Shown here piece after piece: positions 18,936 through 32,652 of a stretch of 64,000 nucleotides of DNA. Numbering within the stretch: the stretch's first letter is position 1; each line of letters starts with the position of its first letter. The notes beneath the pieces were generated by a model that did no database searches, had not been told where the DNA came from, and saw only the letters and a list, made by a program, of their open reading frames with translations. Source of the stretch: Pseudomonas lurida (GTDB taxonomy: Bacteria; Pseudomonadota; Gammaproteobacteria; Pseudomonadales; Pseudomonadaceae); NCBI RefSeq assembly GCF_002563895.1, contig NZ_PDJB01000001.1, positions 6,245,501-6,309,500 on the forward strand, given 5' to 3'. The position numbers were made by a program, and so were the translations under genes.

Positions 18936-18995
18936 GAATGGCTACCAATCCTGGGCGGTCCGGCTTCAGACCAAAGAAGTGTTTTGCAAAAAAAG

Positions 18996-19023
18996 AAAAA
19001 GGGTAGCCGAGGCTACCCTTTTT
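18996..19023 (-). terminator. Intrinsic terminator of the atp operon
   Basis: A stem of aaaaagggtagcc and ggctaccctttt closes over a two-base loop. On the minus strand it is followed by a T-rich run (the complement of aaaaaaagaaaaa at 18988-19000). It lies 36 bases past atpC and before glmU, so it ends the ATP synthase transcript. Confidence 0.92.
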
Positions 19024-19058
19024 AATCAATCGCGCATGAAGCATGACGGCATGGCCGA

Positions 19059-19475
19059 TTACTTCTTGCGGATCTGCTGGAGCGTGCGCAGCTGGGCTGC
19101 AGCCTCGGCCAGACGTACAGCAGCAGCGCTGTAGTCGAAGTCCGCACCCTTTTCGTTCAGGGCCTTCTCGGCAGCCTTGACGGCTTCCTGAGCGGAGGCT
19201 TCATCCAGGTCGCCAGCACGTTGCACGGTGTCGGCAAGTACCTTGACCATGTTCGGCTGAACCTCGAGAAAACCACCGGAGATGTAAAACACCTCCTTTT
19301 CCCCGCCCTGCTTGGTCAGCGTGATCGGACCTGGCTTCAAGCTGGTGATCAACGGCGCGTGGCCCATGGCAATACCCAGGTCACCCAGGTCGCCGTGTGC
19401 AATCACCATTTCTACCAGACCGGAGAAGATTTCCCCTTCCGCGCTGACGATATCGCAATGGACTGTCATAGCCAT
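19059..19475 (-). CDS. atpC: ATP synthase epsilon subunit
   Basis: This 138-residue protein is the F1 central-stalk epsilon subunit, which couples rotation to the c-ring and inhibits ATP hydrolysis. The N-terminal beta-sandwich ([17 protein letters not shown]) and the [14 protein letters not shown] turn are typical; a C-terminal helical pair with alternating Ala, Glu and Lys runs from about residue 88. It is the last gene of the operon, 44 bases after atpD. Confidence 0.98.
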
Positions 19476-19519
19476 CTGATTGCCTCAACCTGATGAGCGC
19501 CCGTTACCGGGCGCTTGGA

Positions 19520-20923
<1,404 letters not shown>

Positions 20924-21784
20924 TTAAACCGCGGCAGCGCCGCCGACGATTTCCGAGATCTCTTGGGTGATCGCAGCCTGACGCGCCTTGTTGTAGATCA
21001 GCTGCAAATCGCTGATCAGATCACCGGCGTTATCGGTAGCGTTTTTCATCGCGATCATCCGCGCCGCTTGTTCAGCTGCGTTGTTCTCGACCACCGCCTG
21101 GTACACCTGCGACTCCACGTAGCGCACCATCAAGCCGTCAAGCAGCTCTTTGGCGTCTGGTTCGTAGAGGTAGTCCCAGTGGTGCTTGAGTTCCTGATCC
21201 GGAGTCGCCACCAGTGGAATCAATTGCTCCACGGTTGGCTGCTGGGTCATGGTGTTGATGAACTTGTTGGATACCACGGACAGGCGGTCAATCCGGCCTT
21301 CCAGGTACGCATCCAGCATCACCTTCACACTGCCGATCAAATCATTGATCGACGGCTCTTCACCCAGGTGGCTGATAGCTGCAACGACGTTACCGCCGAA
21401 GTTGCGGAAAAAGGCCGCACCCTTGCTACCAACAACACACAGATCGATCTCGACGCCGTTTTCGCGGTTTACCGCCATGTCCTTGACCAGGGCCTTGAAC
21501 AGGTTGGTATTCAAACCACCGCACAAACCACGGTCACTGCTCACAACCACATAACCGACGCGCTTAACTTCGCGGTCGATCATGAACGGGTGGCGGTATT
21601 CCGGGTTGGCGTTGGCCAGATGCCCAATTACCTGGCGGATACGCTCCGCATAAGGACGGCTAGCAGCCATGCGCATTTGTGCCTTGCGCATTTTGCTGAC
21701 CGCCACTTTTTCCATGGCGCTGGTAATTTTTTGCGTGCTTTTGATGCTCGCAATCTTACTGCGAATCTCTTTTGCGCCTGCCAT
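20924..21784 (-). CDS. atpG: ATP synthase gamma subunit
   Basis: The 286-residue central rotor shaft shows the conserved N-terminal helix [20 protein letters not shown] and the C-terminal [20 protein letters not shown], the two helices that form the coiled coil inside the alpha-beta hexamer. The middle section carries [11 protein letters not shown]. Length and place between atpA and atpD are standard. Confidence 0.98.
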   Translation of the reverse strand: MAGAKEIRSKIASIKSTQKITSAMEKVAVSKMRKAQMRMAASRPYAERIRQVIGHLANANPEYRHPFMIDREVKRVGYVVVSSDRGLCGGLNTNLFKALVKDMAVNRENGVEIDLCVVGSKGAAFFRNFGGNVVAAISHLGEEPSINDLIGSVKVMLDAYLEGRIDRLSVVSNKFINTMTQQPTVEQLIPLVATPDQELKHHWDYLYEPDAKELLDGLMVRYVESQVYQAVVENNAAEQAARMIAMKNATDNAGDLISDLQLIYNKARQAAITQEISEIVGGAAAV

Positions 21785-21834
21785 GTAACACCTATCAGGT
21801 TAGCAAGCGGGAGCCTTGCGGCTCCCGCTGCGGC

Positions 21835-23379
21835 TTACCAGGTTTGGGTGGCCTTGAACTTCTCGATACCGGCTTTCATGCCAGCGTCGATATCGTCATT
21901 GAAGTCACCCTTCACGTTGATCTTCGCCATCAATTCGGCGTGATCGCGGTTGAAGTAAGCAATCAGCGCTTGTTCAAAGCTGCCGACCTTGGCGATTTCA
22001 ACGTCGGTCAGGAACCCACGCTCAGCGGCATACAGCGACAACGCCATGTCAGCGATCGACATCGGGGCGTATTGCTTCTGCTTCATCAGCTCGGTAACGC
22101 GCTGACCATGCTCAAGTTGCTTACGGGTCGCTTCGTCCAGGTCAGAAGCAAACTGGGCGAATGCCGCCAGTTCACGGTACTGAGCCAGAGCGGTACGGAT
22201 ACCACCGGAGAGCTTCTTGATGATCTTGGTCTGAGCGGCACCACCCACACGGGATACCGAAACACCGGCGTTCACTGCAGGGCGGATGCCCGAGTTGAAC
22301 ATGGCCGATTCCAGGAAGATCTGACCGTCGGTGATGGAAATCACGTTGGTCGGAACGAACGCGGAAACGTCGCCAGCCTGGGTTTCGATGATCGGCAGTG
22401 CGGTCAGGGAACCGGTTTTGCCGGTCACTGCGCCGTTGGTGAACTTCTCTACGTACTCTTCGGAAACGCGGGATGCGCGCTCCAGCAGACGGGAGTGGAG
22501 ATAGAACACGTCGCCTGGGTAGGCTTCACGGCCTGGTGGACGGCGCAGCAGCAGGGAAATCTGGCGGTAAGCCACTGCTTGCTTGGACAGATCGTCATAA
22601 ACGATCAGTGCGTCTTCACCGCGGTCGCGGAAGAATTCACCCATGGTGCAACCGGAGTACGGTGCCAGGAATTGCAGCGCAGGAGATTCCGAAGCACTGG
22701 CAGCCACGATGATCGTGTTGGCCAGGGCGCCGTTTTCTTCCAGCTTGCGAACCACGTTGGCGATGGTCGATTGCTTCTGACCGATCGCTACGTAGACGCA
22801 GAAAATGCCGCTGTTCTTCTGGTTGATGATCGCGTCGATCGCCAGAGCGGTTTTACCGATCTGACGGTCACCGATGATCAGCTCACGCTGGCCACGGCCG
22901 ACAGGGATCATGGCATCGACAGCCTTGTAGCCAGTCTGTACAGGCTGGTCTACCGACTTACGCCAGATCACGCCTGGAGCAACTTTCTCGACCGCGTCGG
23001 TCTCGGTGTTGCCCAGTGGACCTTTACCGTCAACAGGGTTACCCAGTGCGTCGACTACGCGACCCAGCAGTTCCTTACCAACCGGAACTTCCAGGATGCG
23101 GCCTGTGCACTTGGCGCTCATGCCTTCAGCCAGACTGGTGTAAGCGCCCAATACAACGGCACCTACGGAGTCTTGCTCCAGGTTGAGGGCCATACCGTAG
23201 ACGCCGCCCGGAAACTCGATCATCTCGCCGTACATAACGTCGGCCAGACCGTGAATCCGCACGATGCCGTCAGATACGCTGACGACAGTGCCTTCGTTAC
23301 GGGCTTGGGAGGTCACATCGAGCTTGTCGATGCGGCCCTTGATAATTTCACTTATTTCGGAAGGATTGAGTTGCTGCAT
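21835..23379 (-). CDS. atpA: ATP synthase alpha subunit
   Basis: This 514-residue non-catalytic F1 subunit begins [17 protein letters not shown]. It contains the nucleotide-binding loop [15 protein letters not shown] near residues 170-184 and the alpha/beta signature [17 protein letters not shown]. It alternates with beta subunits in the F1 head and contacts delta through its N-terminus. The gene sits in standard order between atpH and atpG. Confidence 0.99.
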   Translation of the reverse strand: MQQLNPSEISEIIKGRIDKLDVTSQARNEGTVVSVSDGIVRIHGLADVMYGEMIEFPGGVYGMALNLEQDSVGAVVLGAYTSLAEGMSAKCTGRILEVPVGKELLGRVVDALGNPVDGKGPLGNTETDAVEKVAPGVIWRKSVDQPVQTGYKAVDAMIPVGRGQRELIIGDRQIGKTALAIDAIINQKNSGIFCVYVAIGQKQSTIANVVRKLEENGALANTIIVAASASESPALQFLAPYSGCTMGEFFRDRGEDALIVYDDLSKQAVAYRQISLLLRRPPGREAYPGDVFYLHSRLLERASRVSEEYVEKFTNGAVTGKTGSLTALPIIETQAGDVSAFVPTNVISITDGQIFLESAMFNSGIRPAVNAGVSVSRVGGAAQTKIIKKLSGGIRTALAQYRELAAFAQFASDLDEATRKQLEHGQRVTELMKQKQYAPMSIADMALSLYAAERGFLTDVEIAKVGSFEQALIAYFNRDHAELMAKINVKGDFNDDIDAGMKAGIEKFKATQTW

Positions 23380-23400
23380 TGCTCTGCTGCCCCTTCAAAC

Positions 23401-23937
23401 TCAAGATTTCAATGCTTCGGCAAGTTTCGCGATTTTGCCGCGAATCGAGCCATCGATAACCAGGTCGCCGGCACGGATAACAACACCACCAATCAGGGAT
23501 GCGTCCTCCGAAGCTTGCAGGCGCACTTCCCGATTGAGTCGTGCACTGAGAACCTTGGCGAGTTTGTCTTGCTGTTCTTGGTTCAATGCAAAAGCACTGG
23601 TCACTTCAACGTCTACCGATTTCTCTGCTTCGGCCTTGTACAGGTCGAACAGAGCGGCGATCTCCGGCAAAAGCGGGAGACGGTCGTTTTCGGCAACGAC
23701 GTGGATGAAGTTCTGCACTTTCACATCAAACTTGTCGCCGCACACTTCAATAAAAGTGGCGGCCTTGTCTGCGCTCGTCAGGCGCGGGGCCTTGAGCACG
23801 CGCTGCATGGTGTCGTCTTGCGACACTGCTGCAGCCAGGCCGAGCATGGCTGACCAAGAGGCCAGCTGCTGGTGGGCCTGGGCGTGCTCGAAGGCTGCCT
23901 TAGCGTAAGGTCGGGCCAACGTGGTCAGTTCTGCCAT
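23401..23937 (-). CDS. atpH: ATP synthase delta subunit
   Basis: The 178-residue peripheral-stalk protein caps the F1 head and ties it to the b subunits. It begins [19 protein letters not shown], the family N-terminus, and ends in a domain with [20 protein letters not shown] and the conserved [20 protein letters not shown]. It is 12 bases downstream of atpF and 21 bases upstream of atpA. Confidence 0.98.
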
Positions 23938-23949
23938 GATCGCCCTCGC

Positions 23950-24420
23950 TTAAATTTCAGCAGCCAGTTTGTTAACCAGCTCCGCGTGCGCGTTTTGATC
24001 GATTGTGGCACCGAGGATCTTCTCAGCACCGCCGACCGCCAGAGCACCCAGTTGGGCACGCAGCGCGTCTTTGACGCCGTTCAGTTCCTGTTCGATCTCG
24101 GCATGAGCCGAAGCCTTCACACGGTCAGCTTCGACGCGGGCTTTTTCAACAGCCTCTTCGACGATCTGGTTACCGCGTTTCTTGGCTTGCTCAATGATTT
24201 CAGCTGCCTGTGCTTTAGCATCGCGCAGTTGATGACCCACTTTCTCTTGGGCCAACTCCAGGTCGCGAGCTGCACGGCTGGCAGCGTCCAAGCCATCAGC
24301 GATCTTCTTCTGACGTTCGTGCAAAGCCGCGATGACCGGAGGCCACACGAACTTCATGCAAAACACTACAAAAATGAAGAACGCAACGGATTGGCCAATC
24401 AGGGTTGCATTAATGTTCAC
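23950..24420 (-). CDS. atpF: ATP synthase b subunit
   Basis: The 156-residue subunit has one N-terminal membrane helix (about residues 6-26) followed by a long charged, alanine-rich helix that forms the b-dimer stator of the peripheral stalk. It begins [20 protein letters not shown]. It lies between atpE and atpH as expected. Confidence 0.98.
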   Translation of the reverse strand: MNINATLIGQSVAFFIFVVFCMKFVWPPVIAALHERQKKIADGLDAASRAARDLELAQEKVGHQLRDAKAQAAEIIEQAKKRGNQIVEEAVEKARVEADRVKASAHAEIEQELNGVKDALRAQLGALAVGGAEKILGATIDQNAHAELVNKLAAEI

Positions 24421-24478
24421 GCCAACACCTCGCTCATTCGTTGTCCATCACTCCAATCAACTCGAAAAATTCGAGTGA

Positions 24479-24751
<273 letters not shown>

Positions 24752-24869
24752 TTACGTCGTATGGTTTAGGTTTTTTAGATTTTAAAGCGGTAAAACAAAT
24801 CGTTTCATAGCCCTGGTGGGCCACCTTCCCGTTTTACCGGGAAGGACATCAGACTAGTCGAGACTGGTC

Positions 24870-26163
<1,294 letters not shown>

Positions 26164-26311
26164 CACTCTTGCTCCTCAATGGTCGGCTGCCGGAAATCAA
26201 TAACTTGGCATAATTTGTGCCGACAAAATGCGCGCAGAGTATAGGGGCGGTTCAGCCCCTATTCAACTGCCGGGTAGTGATTTCCGATCACGCGCTACAT
26301 AAGCAAATGTT

Positions 26312-27184
26312 TCAGCGGATGTGGGCAAGGACGCCCTGGAGCTCGTCAAGGGAGTTATATCCGATGACCAATTGCCCTTTGCCCTTCTTGCCGTGGCGAA
26401 TTTGCACCGCAGAGCCCAGGCGCTCGGCCAAGCGCTGCTCAAGACGCGCGATATCCGGATCAGGTTTGGTCGTTTCGACCGGTGCAGGTTTGCCGCTGAG
26501 CCACTGGCGAACCAGCGCCTCGGTCTGACGAACGGTGAGCCCCCGTGCGACAACGTGTCGCGCCCCTTCAACCTGTTGATTTTCCGGCAAACCGAGCAAT
26601 GCACGCGCGTGGCCCATTTCCAGGTCGCCATGGGACAACATGGTCTTGATGACTTCCGGCAGCGCGATCAGGCGCAGCAAGTTGGACACGGTCACGCGGG
26701 ATTTACCCACCGCCTCGGCCACTTGCTGCTGGGTCAGCTGGAACTCCTGCTGCAAACGCTGCAAGGCGATCGCTTCTTCGATCGGGTTGAGGTCTTCGCG
26801 CTGGATATTCTCGATCAACGCCATGGCGATGGCGGTTTCATCCGGGACATCGCGCACCATCGCCGGAATGGTTTCCTTGCCGGCCTGCTGACTCGCGCGC
26901 CAGCGGCGTTCGCCGGCGATGATTTCAAAACGGCCACCACCAATGGGGCGCACCACGATCGGCTGCATCACGCCCTGGGCCTTGATCGAATTGGCCAGTT
27001 CTTCCAGGGCCTGGGGGTCCATGTCCCGACGTGGCTGGTATTTACCGCGCTGGATCAAGTCCAGGGGCAGGTGTTGCAGCTCGCGCTCGTCGGCCTGCAC
27101 CGCTTGTTCTTCAAGCGATGTGACGGTCGGACCACTCAACAGTGCATCCAGTCCACGTCCTAGACCTCGTTTCTTGACGGCCAT
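26312..27184 (-). CDS. parB: Chromosome-partitioning protein ParB
   Basis: The 290-residue protein binds parS sites and spreads on DNA using CTP. Visible parts are an N-terminal ParA-contacting segment rich in Arg and Lys (MAVKKRGLGRGLDALLSG), the ParB/Spo0J CTPase domain with IAGERRWRASQQAG near residue 92, and a central helix-turn-helix (LTQQQVAEAVGKSRVTVSNL). The C-terminal dimer domain follows. The parS sites it should bind are found about 15-19 kb away, in recF and after gyrB. Confidence 0.97.
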   Translation of the reverse strand: MAVKKRGLGRGLDALLSGPTVTSLEEQAVQADERELQHLPLDLIQRGKYQPRRDMDPQALEELANSIKAQGVMQPIVVRPIGGGRFEIIAGERRWRASQQAGKETIPAMVRDVPDETAIAMALIENIQREDLNPIEEAIALQRLQQEFQLTQQQVAEAVGKSRVTVSNLLRLIALPEVIKTMLSHGDLEMGHARALLGLPENQQVEGARHVVARGLTVRQTEALVRQWLSGKPAPVETTKPDPDIARLEQRLAERLGSAVQIRHGKKGKGQLVIGYNSLDELQGVLAHIR

Positions 27185-27193
27185 GGGGATTCC

Positions 27194-27991
27194 TTAAGTT
27201 GGCTGGGCTGCAGCGGTACGTGAATTGCGGCGCTGGCGACGAACCATCTCGCCGGCCAGCGCCAGGTAGGCAATGGCACCACGGGATTGTTTGTCGTACG
27301 CGAGCGCCGGCATGCCGTAGCTCGGGGCTTCGGCCAAGCGAATGTTGCGCGGGATCACCGTGTCGTACAGCTGATCGCCGAAATGTTCCTTGAGCTGCGC
27401 CGACACATCGTTCATCAGGCTCAGGCGCGGATCGAACATGGTCCGCAGCAGGCCTTCGATCTGCAGGTTCGGGTTGAGCAACTCGGCGATACGCTTGATG
27501 TTATCCACAAGGTCGCTCAAGCCTTCCAGTGCGTAGTACTCGCACTGCATGGGGATAATCACCCCATCGGCGGCCACCAGCGCGTTCAATGTCAGCATCG
27601 ACAGTGACGGCGGGCAGTCGATCAGGATGTAGTCGTAGTTCTCGCGAATCGGTGCCAGGGCGCTGCGCAGACGGCTTTCTTTCATCTGCATTTCCAGCAG
27701 CACCACCTCGGCCGCGGTCAAATCGCGGTTAGCCGGCAGCAGTTGGTAACCGCCGTGCTCAGAGTAGTGCATGGCCTGGGCCAGGTCGCACTCGCCGATC
27801 AGCAAGTCGTAGACCGAGTTTTCCAGGCCATGTTTATCCACACCGCTTCCCATGGTGGCGTTGCCCTGTGGATCGAGATCGATCAGCAGCACCCGACGCT
27901 TGGTAGCGACCAGGGAAGCTGCGAGGTTGATGCAGGTGGTGGTTTTGCCCACGCCACCTTTCTGGTTCGCTATCGCGAATACCTTAGCCAT
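27194..27991 (-). CDS. parA: Chromosome-partitioning ATPase ParA (Soj)
   Basis: The product has 265 residues from ATG 27991 (MAKVFAIANQ), preferred over an upstream in-frame start at 28009 that abuts the rsmG stop. The deviant Walker A motif KGGVGKTT is at residues 11-18, and DCPPSLSML near residue 120 is Walker B. It drives origin segregation with ParB, encoded 9 bases downstream. An exact DnaA box occurs inside the gene at 27834-27842 and another at 27501-27509. Confidence 0.97.
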   Translation of the reverse strand: MAKVFAIANQKGGVGKTTTCINLAASLVATKRRVLLIDLDPQGNATMGSGVDKHGLENSVYDLLIGECDLAQAMHYSEHGGYQLLPANRDLTAAEVVLLEMQMKESRLRSALAPIRENYDYILIDCPPSLSMLTLNALVAADGVIIPMQCEYYALEGLSDLVDNIKRIAELLNPNLQIEGLLRTMFDPRLSLMNDVSAQLKEHFGDQLYDTVIPRNIRLAEAPSYGMPALAYDKQSRGAIAYLALAGEMVRRQRRNSRTAAAQPT

Positions 27992-28009
27992 TCTTGCTTG
28001 TGTTCCCAA

Positions 28010-28654
28010 TCATGCCGTGCGGCGCAGTATCAGCAGATGGCGTTGGCCTTGGCAACCGGGTACGGCCAAGGCGTGTTCGCTATCGAGGTGGAAGTCTGCC
28101 GGCAATGCTAACAGCTCGTCGCTTGGATGGACGCCCTTCATTGCCAGCCAGCGGGTGTCGCGGTCGCCCAGGTGGCGAGTCCAGTTGCTGAAGTTCTCCA
28201 TGCTGCTGAACGCCCGGGAAACAATTCCGTTGAAAGGCTGTTCAGGCGTGAACGCTTCGACGCGACTGTGGATAACTTTCAGGTTATCCAGCTTGAGTTC
28301 GAGTTTGACCTGCGTCAGGAAGCGGGTCTTCTTGCCGTTGCTGTCCAGGCAGGTCACGTGCGACTCGGGAAACAGGATTGCCAGCGGGATGCCGGGCATG
28401 CCGCCGCCACTGCCGACGTCGAGCCAACGACCGTTTTCGATAAACGGCATGACGCTCAAGCTATCGAGCAAATGGCGCGACACCATTTCGTCGGGATCGC
28501 GCACTGCAGTCAGGTTGTAAGCCTTGTTCCATTTGATCAACAGGGCCAGGTAGCCCAACAGCAATTCGTGCTGGGCCGGGCTCAGGTCGACGCCCAACTG
28601 GCGTGCACCTGTGGATAACTCTTCGGCGTGTTGCGAGGTGACCAACGAACTCAA
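28010..28654 (-). CDS. rsmG: 16S rRNA m7G527 methyltransferase
   Basis: The 214-residue SAM-dependent enzyme (formerly GidB) methylates G527 of 16S rRNA. The SAM loop [15 protein letters not shown] lies near residues 78-92, preceded by the RsmG motif [13 protein letters not shown]. The start overlaps the mnmG stop by four bases, the usual mnmG-rsmG coupling. It is followed by parA. Confidence 0.97.
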   Translation of the reverse strand: MSSLVTSQHAEELSTGARQLGVDLSPAQHELLLGYLALLIKWNKAYNLTAVRDPDEMVSRHLLDSLSVMPFIENGRWLDVGSGGGMPGIPLAILFPESHVTCLDSNGKKTRFLTQVKLELKLDNLKVIHSRVEAFTPEQPFNGIVSRAFSSMENFSNWTRHLGDRDTRWLAMKGVHPSDELLALPADFHLDSEHALAVPGCQGQRHLLILRRTA

Positions 28655-30546
28655 GCGCTTTGCTCCAACTGACGGCCCGCGCCGCGTTTTTTCAAATGGA
28701 TCATCAACAGCGAAATCGCTGCTGGGGTGACGCCCGGGATACGTGACGCCTGGCCCAGGGTTTCCGGCCGAGTTATCCCCAGCTTGCTCTGGATTTCTTT
28801 CGACAAACCGGAAATCCCGGTGTAGTCGATATCCACAGGCAGCTTGGTGTCTTCACTGGCGCGCAGGCGAGCGATCTCGTCCTGCTGACGGTCAATGTAA
28901 CCGGCGTATTTGGTCTTGATCTCGACCTGCTCGGCGACTTGTGGGTCTTCTGCACCCTGGCCAGTCACTTCGACCAGACCAGCGTAGTCGATTTCCGGAC
29001 GGGAAAGCAGGTTGAGCAAGTTGTACTCATGAGTCAGTGGCGTGCCGAATTTTTCCGCAATCGCATCACCTTGCTCAGTGCCCGGACGAACCCAGGTGCT
29101 TTTCAGGCGCTGCTCTTCCAACGCAATACTTTCGCGTTTTTTGCAGAACGCTGCCCAGCGCGCGTCATCAACCAGACCCAGTTCGCGACCCTTCTCGGTC
29201 AGGCGCAGGTCGGCGTTGTCTTCCCGCAGGATCAGGCGATATTCCGCGCGGGAAGTGAACATCCGGTACGGTTCCTGGGTGCCCAGGGTAATCAGGTCGT
29301 CGACCAATACACCGATGTACGCTTCATCGCGACGTGGGCACCAGCTGTCTTTGCCCTGAGCACGCAGCGCGGCGTTTGTGCCCGCGAGCAAACCTTGGGC
29401 GCCGGCTTCTTCGTAACCGGTAGTGCCGTTGATTTGCCCAGCAAAGAACAGGCCGCCGATCACTTTGGTTTCCAGGCTGTACTTCAGGTCACGCGGGTCG
29501 AAGTAGTCGTACTCGATGGCGTATCCCGGACGCACGATGTGCGCGTTTTCCATGCCGCGAATCGATTGCACGATCTGGATTTGCACGTCGAACGGCAAGG
29601 AAGTGGAAATCCCGTTCGGGTACAACTCGTGAGTGGTCAAGCCTTCGGGCTCGATGAAGACCTGGTGGCTTTCCTTGTCGGCAAAGCGGTGGATCTTGTC
29701 TTCGATCGACGGGCAATAACGCGGGCCGATGCCTTCGATTACCCCGGAATACATCGGCGAACGGTCGAGGTTCGCGGCAATGATTTCGTGGGTGCGCGCA
29801 TTGGTATGGGTAATCCAGCAACTGACCTGTTTCGGGTGCTGCTCCTTGGAGCCCATGAACGACATGACCGGGATCGGGGTGTCGCCGGCTTGTTCGGTCA
29901 TCACCGAGAAATCCACGGAACGCCCATCGATACGCGGCGGGGTCCCGGTTTTGAGGCGGCCGACACGCAGCGGCAGTTCACGCAAACGCTTTGCCAGGGC
30001 AATCGACGGTGGGTCACCGGCGCGGCCACCGGAGTAATTCTGCATACCGATGTGGATAAGTCCGCCCAGGAACGTACCCGTAGTCAACACCACGGACTCT
30101 GCGAAGAACCGCAGGCCCATTTGCGTGACAACACCGCGTACCTGGTCCTGCTCGACGATCAGGTCATCCGCTGCCTGTTGAAATATCCACAGGTTCGGCT
30201 GGTTCTCCAGGGTTTCGCGGACCGCCGCCTTGTACAGGATGCGATCGGCTTGTGCCCGAGTCGCACGCACGGCAGGGCCTTTACGGCTGTTGAGCACGCG
30301 AAATTGGATGCCACCTTTGTCGGTAGCCATGGCCATAACGCCGCCAAGGGCGTCGATTTCCTTGACCAAATGGCTTTTGCCGATCCCACCGATGGCAGGG
30401 TTGCAACTCATTGCACCAAGGGTTTCCACGTTATGCGTCAACAACAGGGTTTTTACGCCCATGCGTGCTGACGCCAGTGCTGCCTCGGTACCGGCATGAC
30501 CGCCGCCGATGACGATCACTTCAAAACGGGAAGGGAAATCCACCAC
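28651..30546 (-). CDS. mnmG: tRNA U34 carboxymethylaminomethyl-synthesis enzyme MnmG
   Basis: The 631-residue FAD enzyme (GidA) works with MnmE to modify the wobble uridine of certain tRNAs. The FAD-binding loop [19 protein letters not shown] is at residues 11-29, and GidA signatures include [19 protein letters not shown] and [18 protein letters not shown]. Its partner mnmE is normally the near neighbour; here a 4-kb iron-uptake cassette lies between them. Confidence 0.98.
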   Translation of the reverse strand: MVDFPSRFEVIVIGGGHAGTEAALASARMGVKTLLLTHNVETLGAMSCNPAIGGIGKSHLVKEIDALGGVMAMATDKGGIQFRVLNSRKGPAVRATRAQADRILYKAAVRETLENQPNLWIFQQAADDLIVEQDQVRGVVTQMGLRFFAESVVLTTGTFLGGLIHIGMQNYSGGRAGDPPSIALAKRLRELPLRVGRLKTGTPPRIDGRSVDFSVMTEQAGDTPIPVMSFMGSKEQHPKQVSCWITHTNARTHEIIAANLDRSPMYSGVIEGIGPRYCPSIEDKIHRFADKESHQVFIEPEGLTTHELYPNGISTSLPFDVQIQIVQSIRGMENAHIVRPGYAIEYDYFDPRDLKYSLETKVIGGLFFAGQINGTTGYEEAGAQGLLAGTNAALRAQGKDSWCPRRDEAYIGVLVDDLITLGTQEPYRMFTSRAEYRLILREDNADLRLTEKGRELGLVDDARWAAFCKKRESIALEEQRLKSTWVRPGTEQGDAIAEKFGTPLTHEYNLLNLLSRPEIDYAGLVEVTGQGAEDPQVAEQVEIKTKYAGYIDRQQDEIARLRASEDTKLPVDIDYTGISGLSKEIQSKLGITRPETLGQASRIPGVTPAAISLLMIHLKKRGAGRQLEQSA

Positions 30547-31070
30547 GCACCTCGTGCCTGCTTATGTAGGTAATTAGGAATTGATTGGTTGAGCTGGTTT
30601 TAGAGCTTTGGCGGCAAGTATAGGGACTTAGCCCTCCCTAAAGAACCCTTTGCACAAAATTTAACCAGCTGTGGATGAATCACAGACAATAGAAATTAAA
30701 AGAGAGAAATTTATTAAATCTTTGTTTTTATGTTTATTTATACTGAGCAACCTTTCTGTGGATAGATCTCTACAGGCCTTTATTTACTTTGTGTACAGCG
30801 ATTCAAAAGTCTGTGGTCATGTGCCAATGAGGCCCTTGGATAAGTGCTTTAAGCCTGTGGATTAAAGCGATGGTTATCCACAGAGGGGTTTTTGCTCAGG
30901 TTTTAGGGCCTGTTATCAACTGGGCACAGAGGTGGTTATTCACAGGGCTTAATCCACATAAATCAGCACCCCTTGTGTATTTCTTCCACGACGAAGCCAT
31001 CCGAATCCGCCCACCCGGTAGTAAGCGCCGCCAAAAAAGAGATCTATTGTGAGAAAACAGCGGGGCAGTT
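30547..31070. other. AT-rich non-coding region with DnaA-box-like sites upstream of mnmG
   Basis: No convincing gene lies in this 524-base stretch between mnmG and the sigma-factor gene; two short plus-strand frames have no recognisable start signal or family pattern. It is clearly more AT-rich than its surroundings (about 30650-30800). DnaA-box-like 9-mers lie at 30670-30678, 30757-30765 and 30856-30864 (minus orientation, one mismatch each), 30874-30882 (exact ttatccaca), 30936-30944 (ttattcaca) and 30950-30958 (one mismatch). A DnaA-box region upstream of gidA/mnmG is known in pseudomonads as a second candidate origin-like region, so this may be a DnaA-titrating or initiation-related element as well as the mnmG promoter region. 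Confidence 0.7.
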
Positions 31071-31090
31071 AATAATAGCGATTATCATTA
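31071..31090 (+). promoter_or_regulatory. Probable Fur box
   Basis: The sequence aataatagcgattatcatta, 20 bases upstream of the sigma-factor coding region, resembles the Fur consensus of repeated GATAAT/ATTATC hexamers; the right half attatcatta matches best. A Fur site is expected in front of an iron-starvation sigma factor. The match is imperfect, so this is a probable rather than certain call. Confidence 0.5.
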
Positions 31091-31109
31091 ACCTACCTTG
31101 TCATGCCCT

Positions 31110-31616
31110 ATGTCCCCTTCTTCACACACGGCTGCGGTCCAGAACATTTACGAGCAGCACCATTCCTGGTTGCACGGGTGGCTCAAAGGCAAGTTGCATA
31201 ACGCCTGCGATGCGGCCGACGTGGCGCACGATACGTTCGTGCGTATCTTGGGCGGGCGACATGCGGCGCAGATCCTTGAACCACGTGACTACCTGGCGAC
31301 CATCGCCAGGGGCCTGGTGATTGATCGTTACCGTCGGCATGCCATCGAGCAGGCCTACAAGCAAACCTTGGCCGAGCGGCCTGACGCCACAGCCATCAGT
31401 GAAGAAGACAAAGCCATCATCATCGAGGCACTGGTGGCCGTGGATAAAGCCTTGGCCGGGCTTGGCGAGCGAGCTCGGCGGATCTTCATGCTGTCGCAGA
31501 TCGAAGGCCTGACTTATCAACAGATCGCGGATGAACTGCAGGTGTCACTGACCACGGTGAAGAAGCACATGATCCGTGCACTGACTGAATGCTCGCTGAT
31601 CATGGCCAGCCTGTAA
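31110..31616 (+). CDS. Iron-starvation ECF sigma factor (FecI type)
   Basis: The product has 168 residues from ATG 31110 (MSPSSHTAAVQ); an ATG at 31098 would add four. Sigma region 2 is visible as AADVAHDTFVRILGG (about residues 34-48) with RDYLATIARGLVIDRYRR, and region 4 as IEGLTYQQIADELQVSLTTV. No other sigma regions are present, as in the ECF class. It is followed by a FecR anti-sigma gene whose ATG overlaps its TAA by one base, and then by an outer-membrane receptor, so it should direct transcription of that receptor when the siderophore is bound. Confidence 0.93.
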   Translation: MSPSSHTAAVQNIYEQHHSWLHGWLKGKLHNACDAADVAHDTFVRILGGRHAAQILEPRDYLATIARGLVIDRYRRHAIEQAYKQTLAERPDATAISEEDKAIIIEALVAVDKALAGLGERARRIFMLSQIEGLTYQQIADELQVSLTTVKKHMIRALTECSLIMASL

Positions 31617-32560
31617 TGGCGAACCCCGATCGCAAGACCTTCGAGGCCGCTGCCACTTGGTATGTACAGTTTCAATCCCAGGCGCCGACCGCTGCCGAAC
31701 GCCTGGCCTGGCAACAATGGCTCAACGGCGATCCGTCCCATCAGGCCGCGTGGAACCAGATGGAACAACTGCAGCGCAGCCTCGGCGCGCTGCCGCAGGA
31801 CTTCACCCGCCGCGCATTGTCGACCACCCAGCAACGTCGCCAGGTACTGAAGTGGATGCTGGTGCTCGGCGGTACTGGGTACCTCGGCTGGAATGTCCAG
31901 CAGCACACGCCCCTGGGTAATGTGTGGGCTGACTACCGTACGTCCGTGGGGGAGCGCCGGCGCATCGAATTGGCCGATGGCACGCGGATCGATCTCAATA
32001 CCAGCACAGCGATTGACGTGGTGTTCGACGGGCGCCAGCGTTTGGTTCGCCTGCGCGAAGGTGAAGTACTTATCCACACTGGGAAATTGGGTGGGCAGAC
32101 ACCGTTTTATGTCGAGACCCGCCAAGGCCGGGTCCAAGCGTTGGGCACCACGTTCACTGTGCGCCAGTTGCCAGACGCCACGCGTGTCGGCGTCCTGGAG
32201 GATCGGGTAAGCGTGTCGCCAGGGGACCAACCTGAACACGCACGATTGCTGGCTGCCGGGGAAAGCGTTGACTTTGACCGCCAAAACGTGGGGCTAGACC
32301 GTGTGTATAGCGGGTCACAGGCGGCCTGGGTTGATGGCCAACTGATCGTCTTGGACGCTCGCCTCGCAGATGTGATCGAAGAGCTCGCCCGCTACCGTCC
32401 GGGTGTCCTGCAATGCGACTTGGCTTCGGCACGTCTACGTGTTTCCGGGACCTTCCGCCTGGATTCTACCGACGCGGTACTGGCCAACCTGCAAGCAACC
32501 CTGCCGATCCAGGTGAAGTACTTCACTCGCTATTGGGTTTCGGTGAAACGAATCGGCTGA
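31616..32560 (+). CDS. FecR-type anti-sigma regulator
   Basis: This 314-residue protein starts at the ATG within TAATG at the sigma-gene stop. The N-terminal cytoplasmic part has the FecR pattern AERLAWQQWLNGDPSHQAAW; a membrane helix lies at about residues 80-97 (VLKWMLVLGGTGYLGW); the periplasmic FecR domain has DLNTSTAIDV, VETRQGRVQALGTTFTV and GVLEDRVSV. It holds the sigma factor inactive until the receptor's signalling domain contacts it. The end of the frame overlaps the longest open frame of the receptor but not its true start. Confidence 0.92.
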   Translation: MANPDRKTFEAAATWYVQFQSQAPTAAERLAWQQWLNGDPSHQAAWNQMEQLQRSLGALPQDFTRRALSTTQQRRQVLKWMLVLGGTGYLGWNVQQHTPLGNVWADYRTSVGERRRIELADGTRIDLNTSTAIDVVFDGRQRLVRLREGEVLIHTGKLGGQTPFYVETRQGRVQALGTTFTVRQLPDATRVGVLEDRVSVSPGDQPEHARLLAAGESVDFDRQNVGLDRVYSGSQAAWVDGQLIVLDARLADVIEELARYRPGVLQCDLASARLRVSGTFRLDSTDAVLANLQATLPIQVKYFTRYWVSVKRIG

Positions 32561-32652
32561 TCGCAAAAAATATTCGCACAAGGGGTTATCTTTTTTTTAC
32601 CTGGCACGGCCCTACAGGTAATCACGACGCCACCTTCAGGGCTTATCCACCT

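Noticed and set aside
21772..23853. A 693-codon plus-strand frame opposite atpA and part of atpH
   Set aside because: It spans two real genes and their gap, has no plausible start signal, and is a compositional shadow.
30671..31052. Two short plus-strand frames (about 60 codons each) in the mnmG-sigma gap
   Set aside because: No ribosome-binding site, unusual composition and overlap with DnaA-box-like sites; more likely non-coding.
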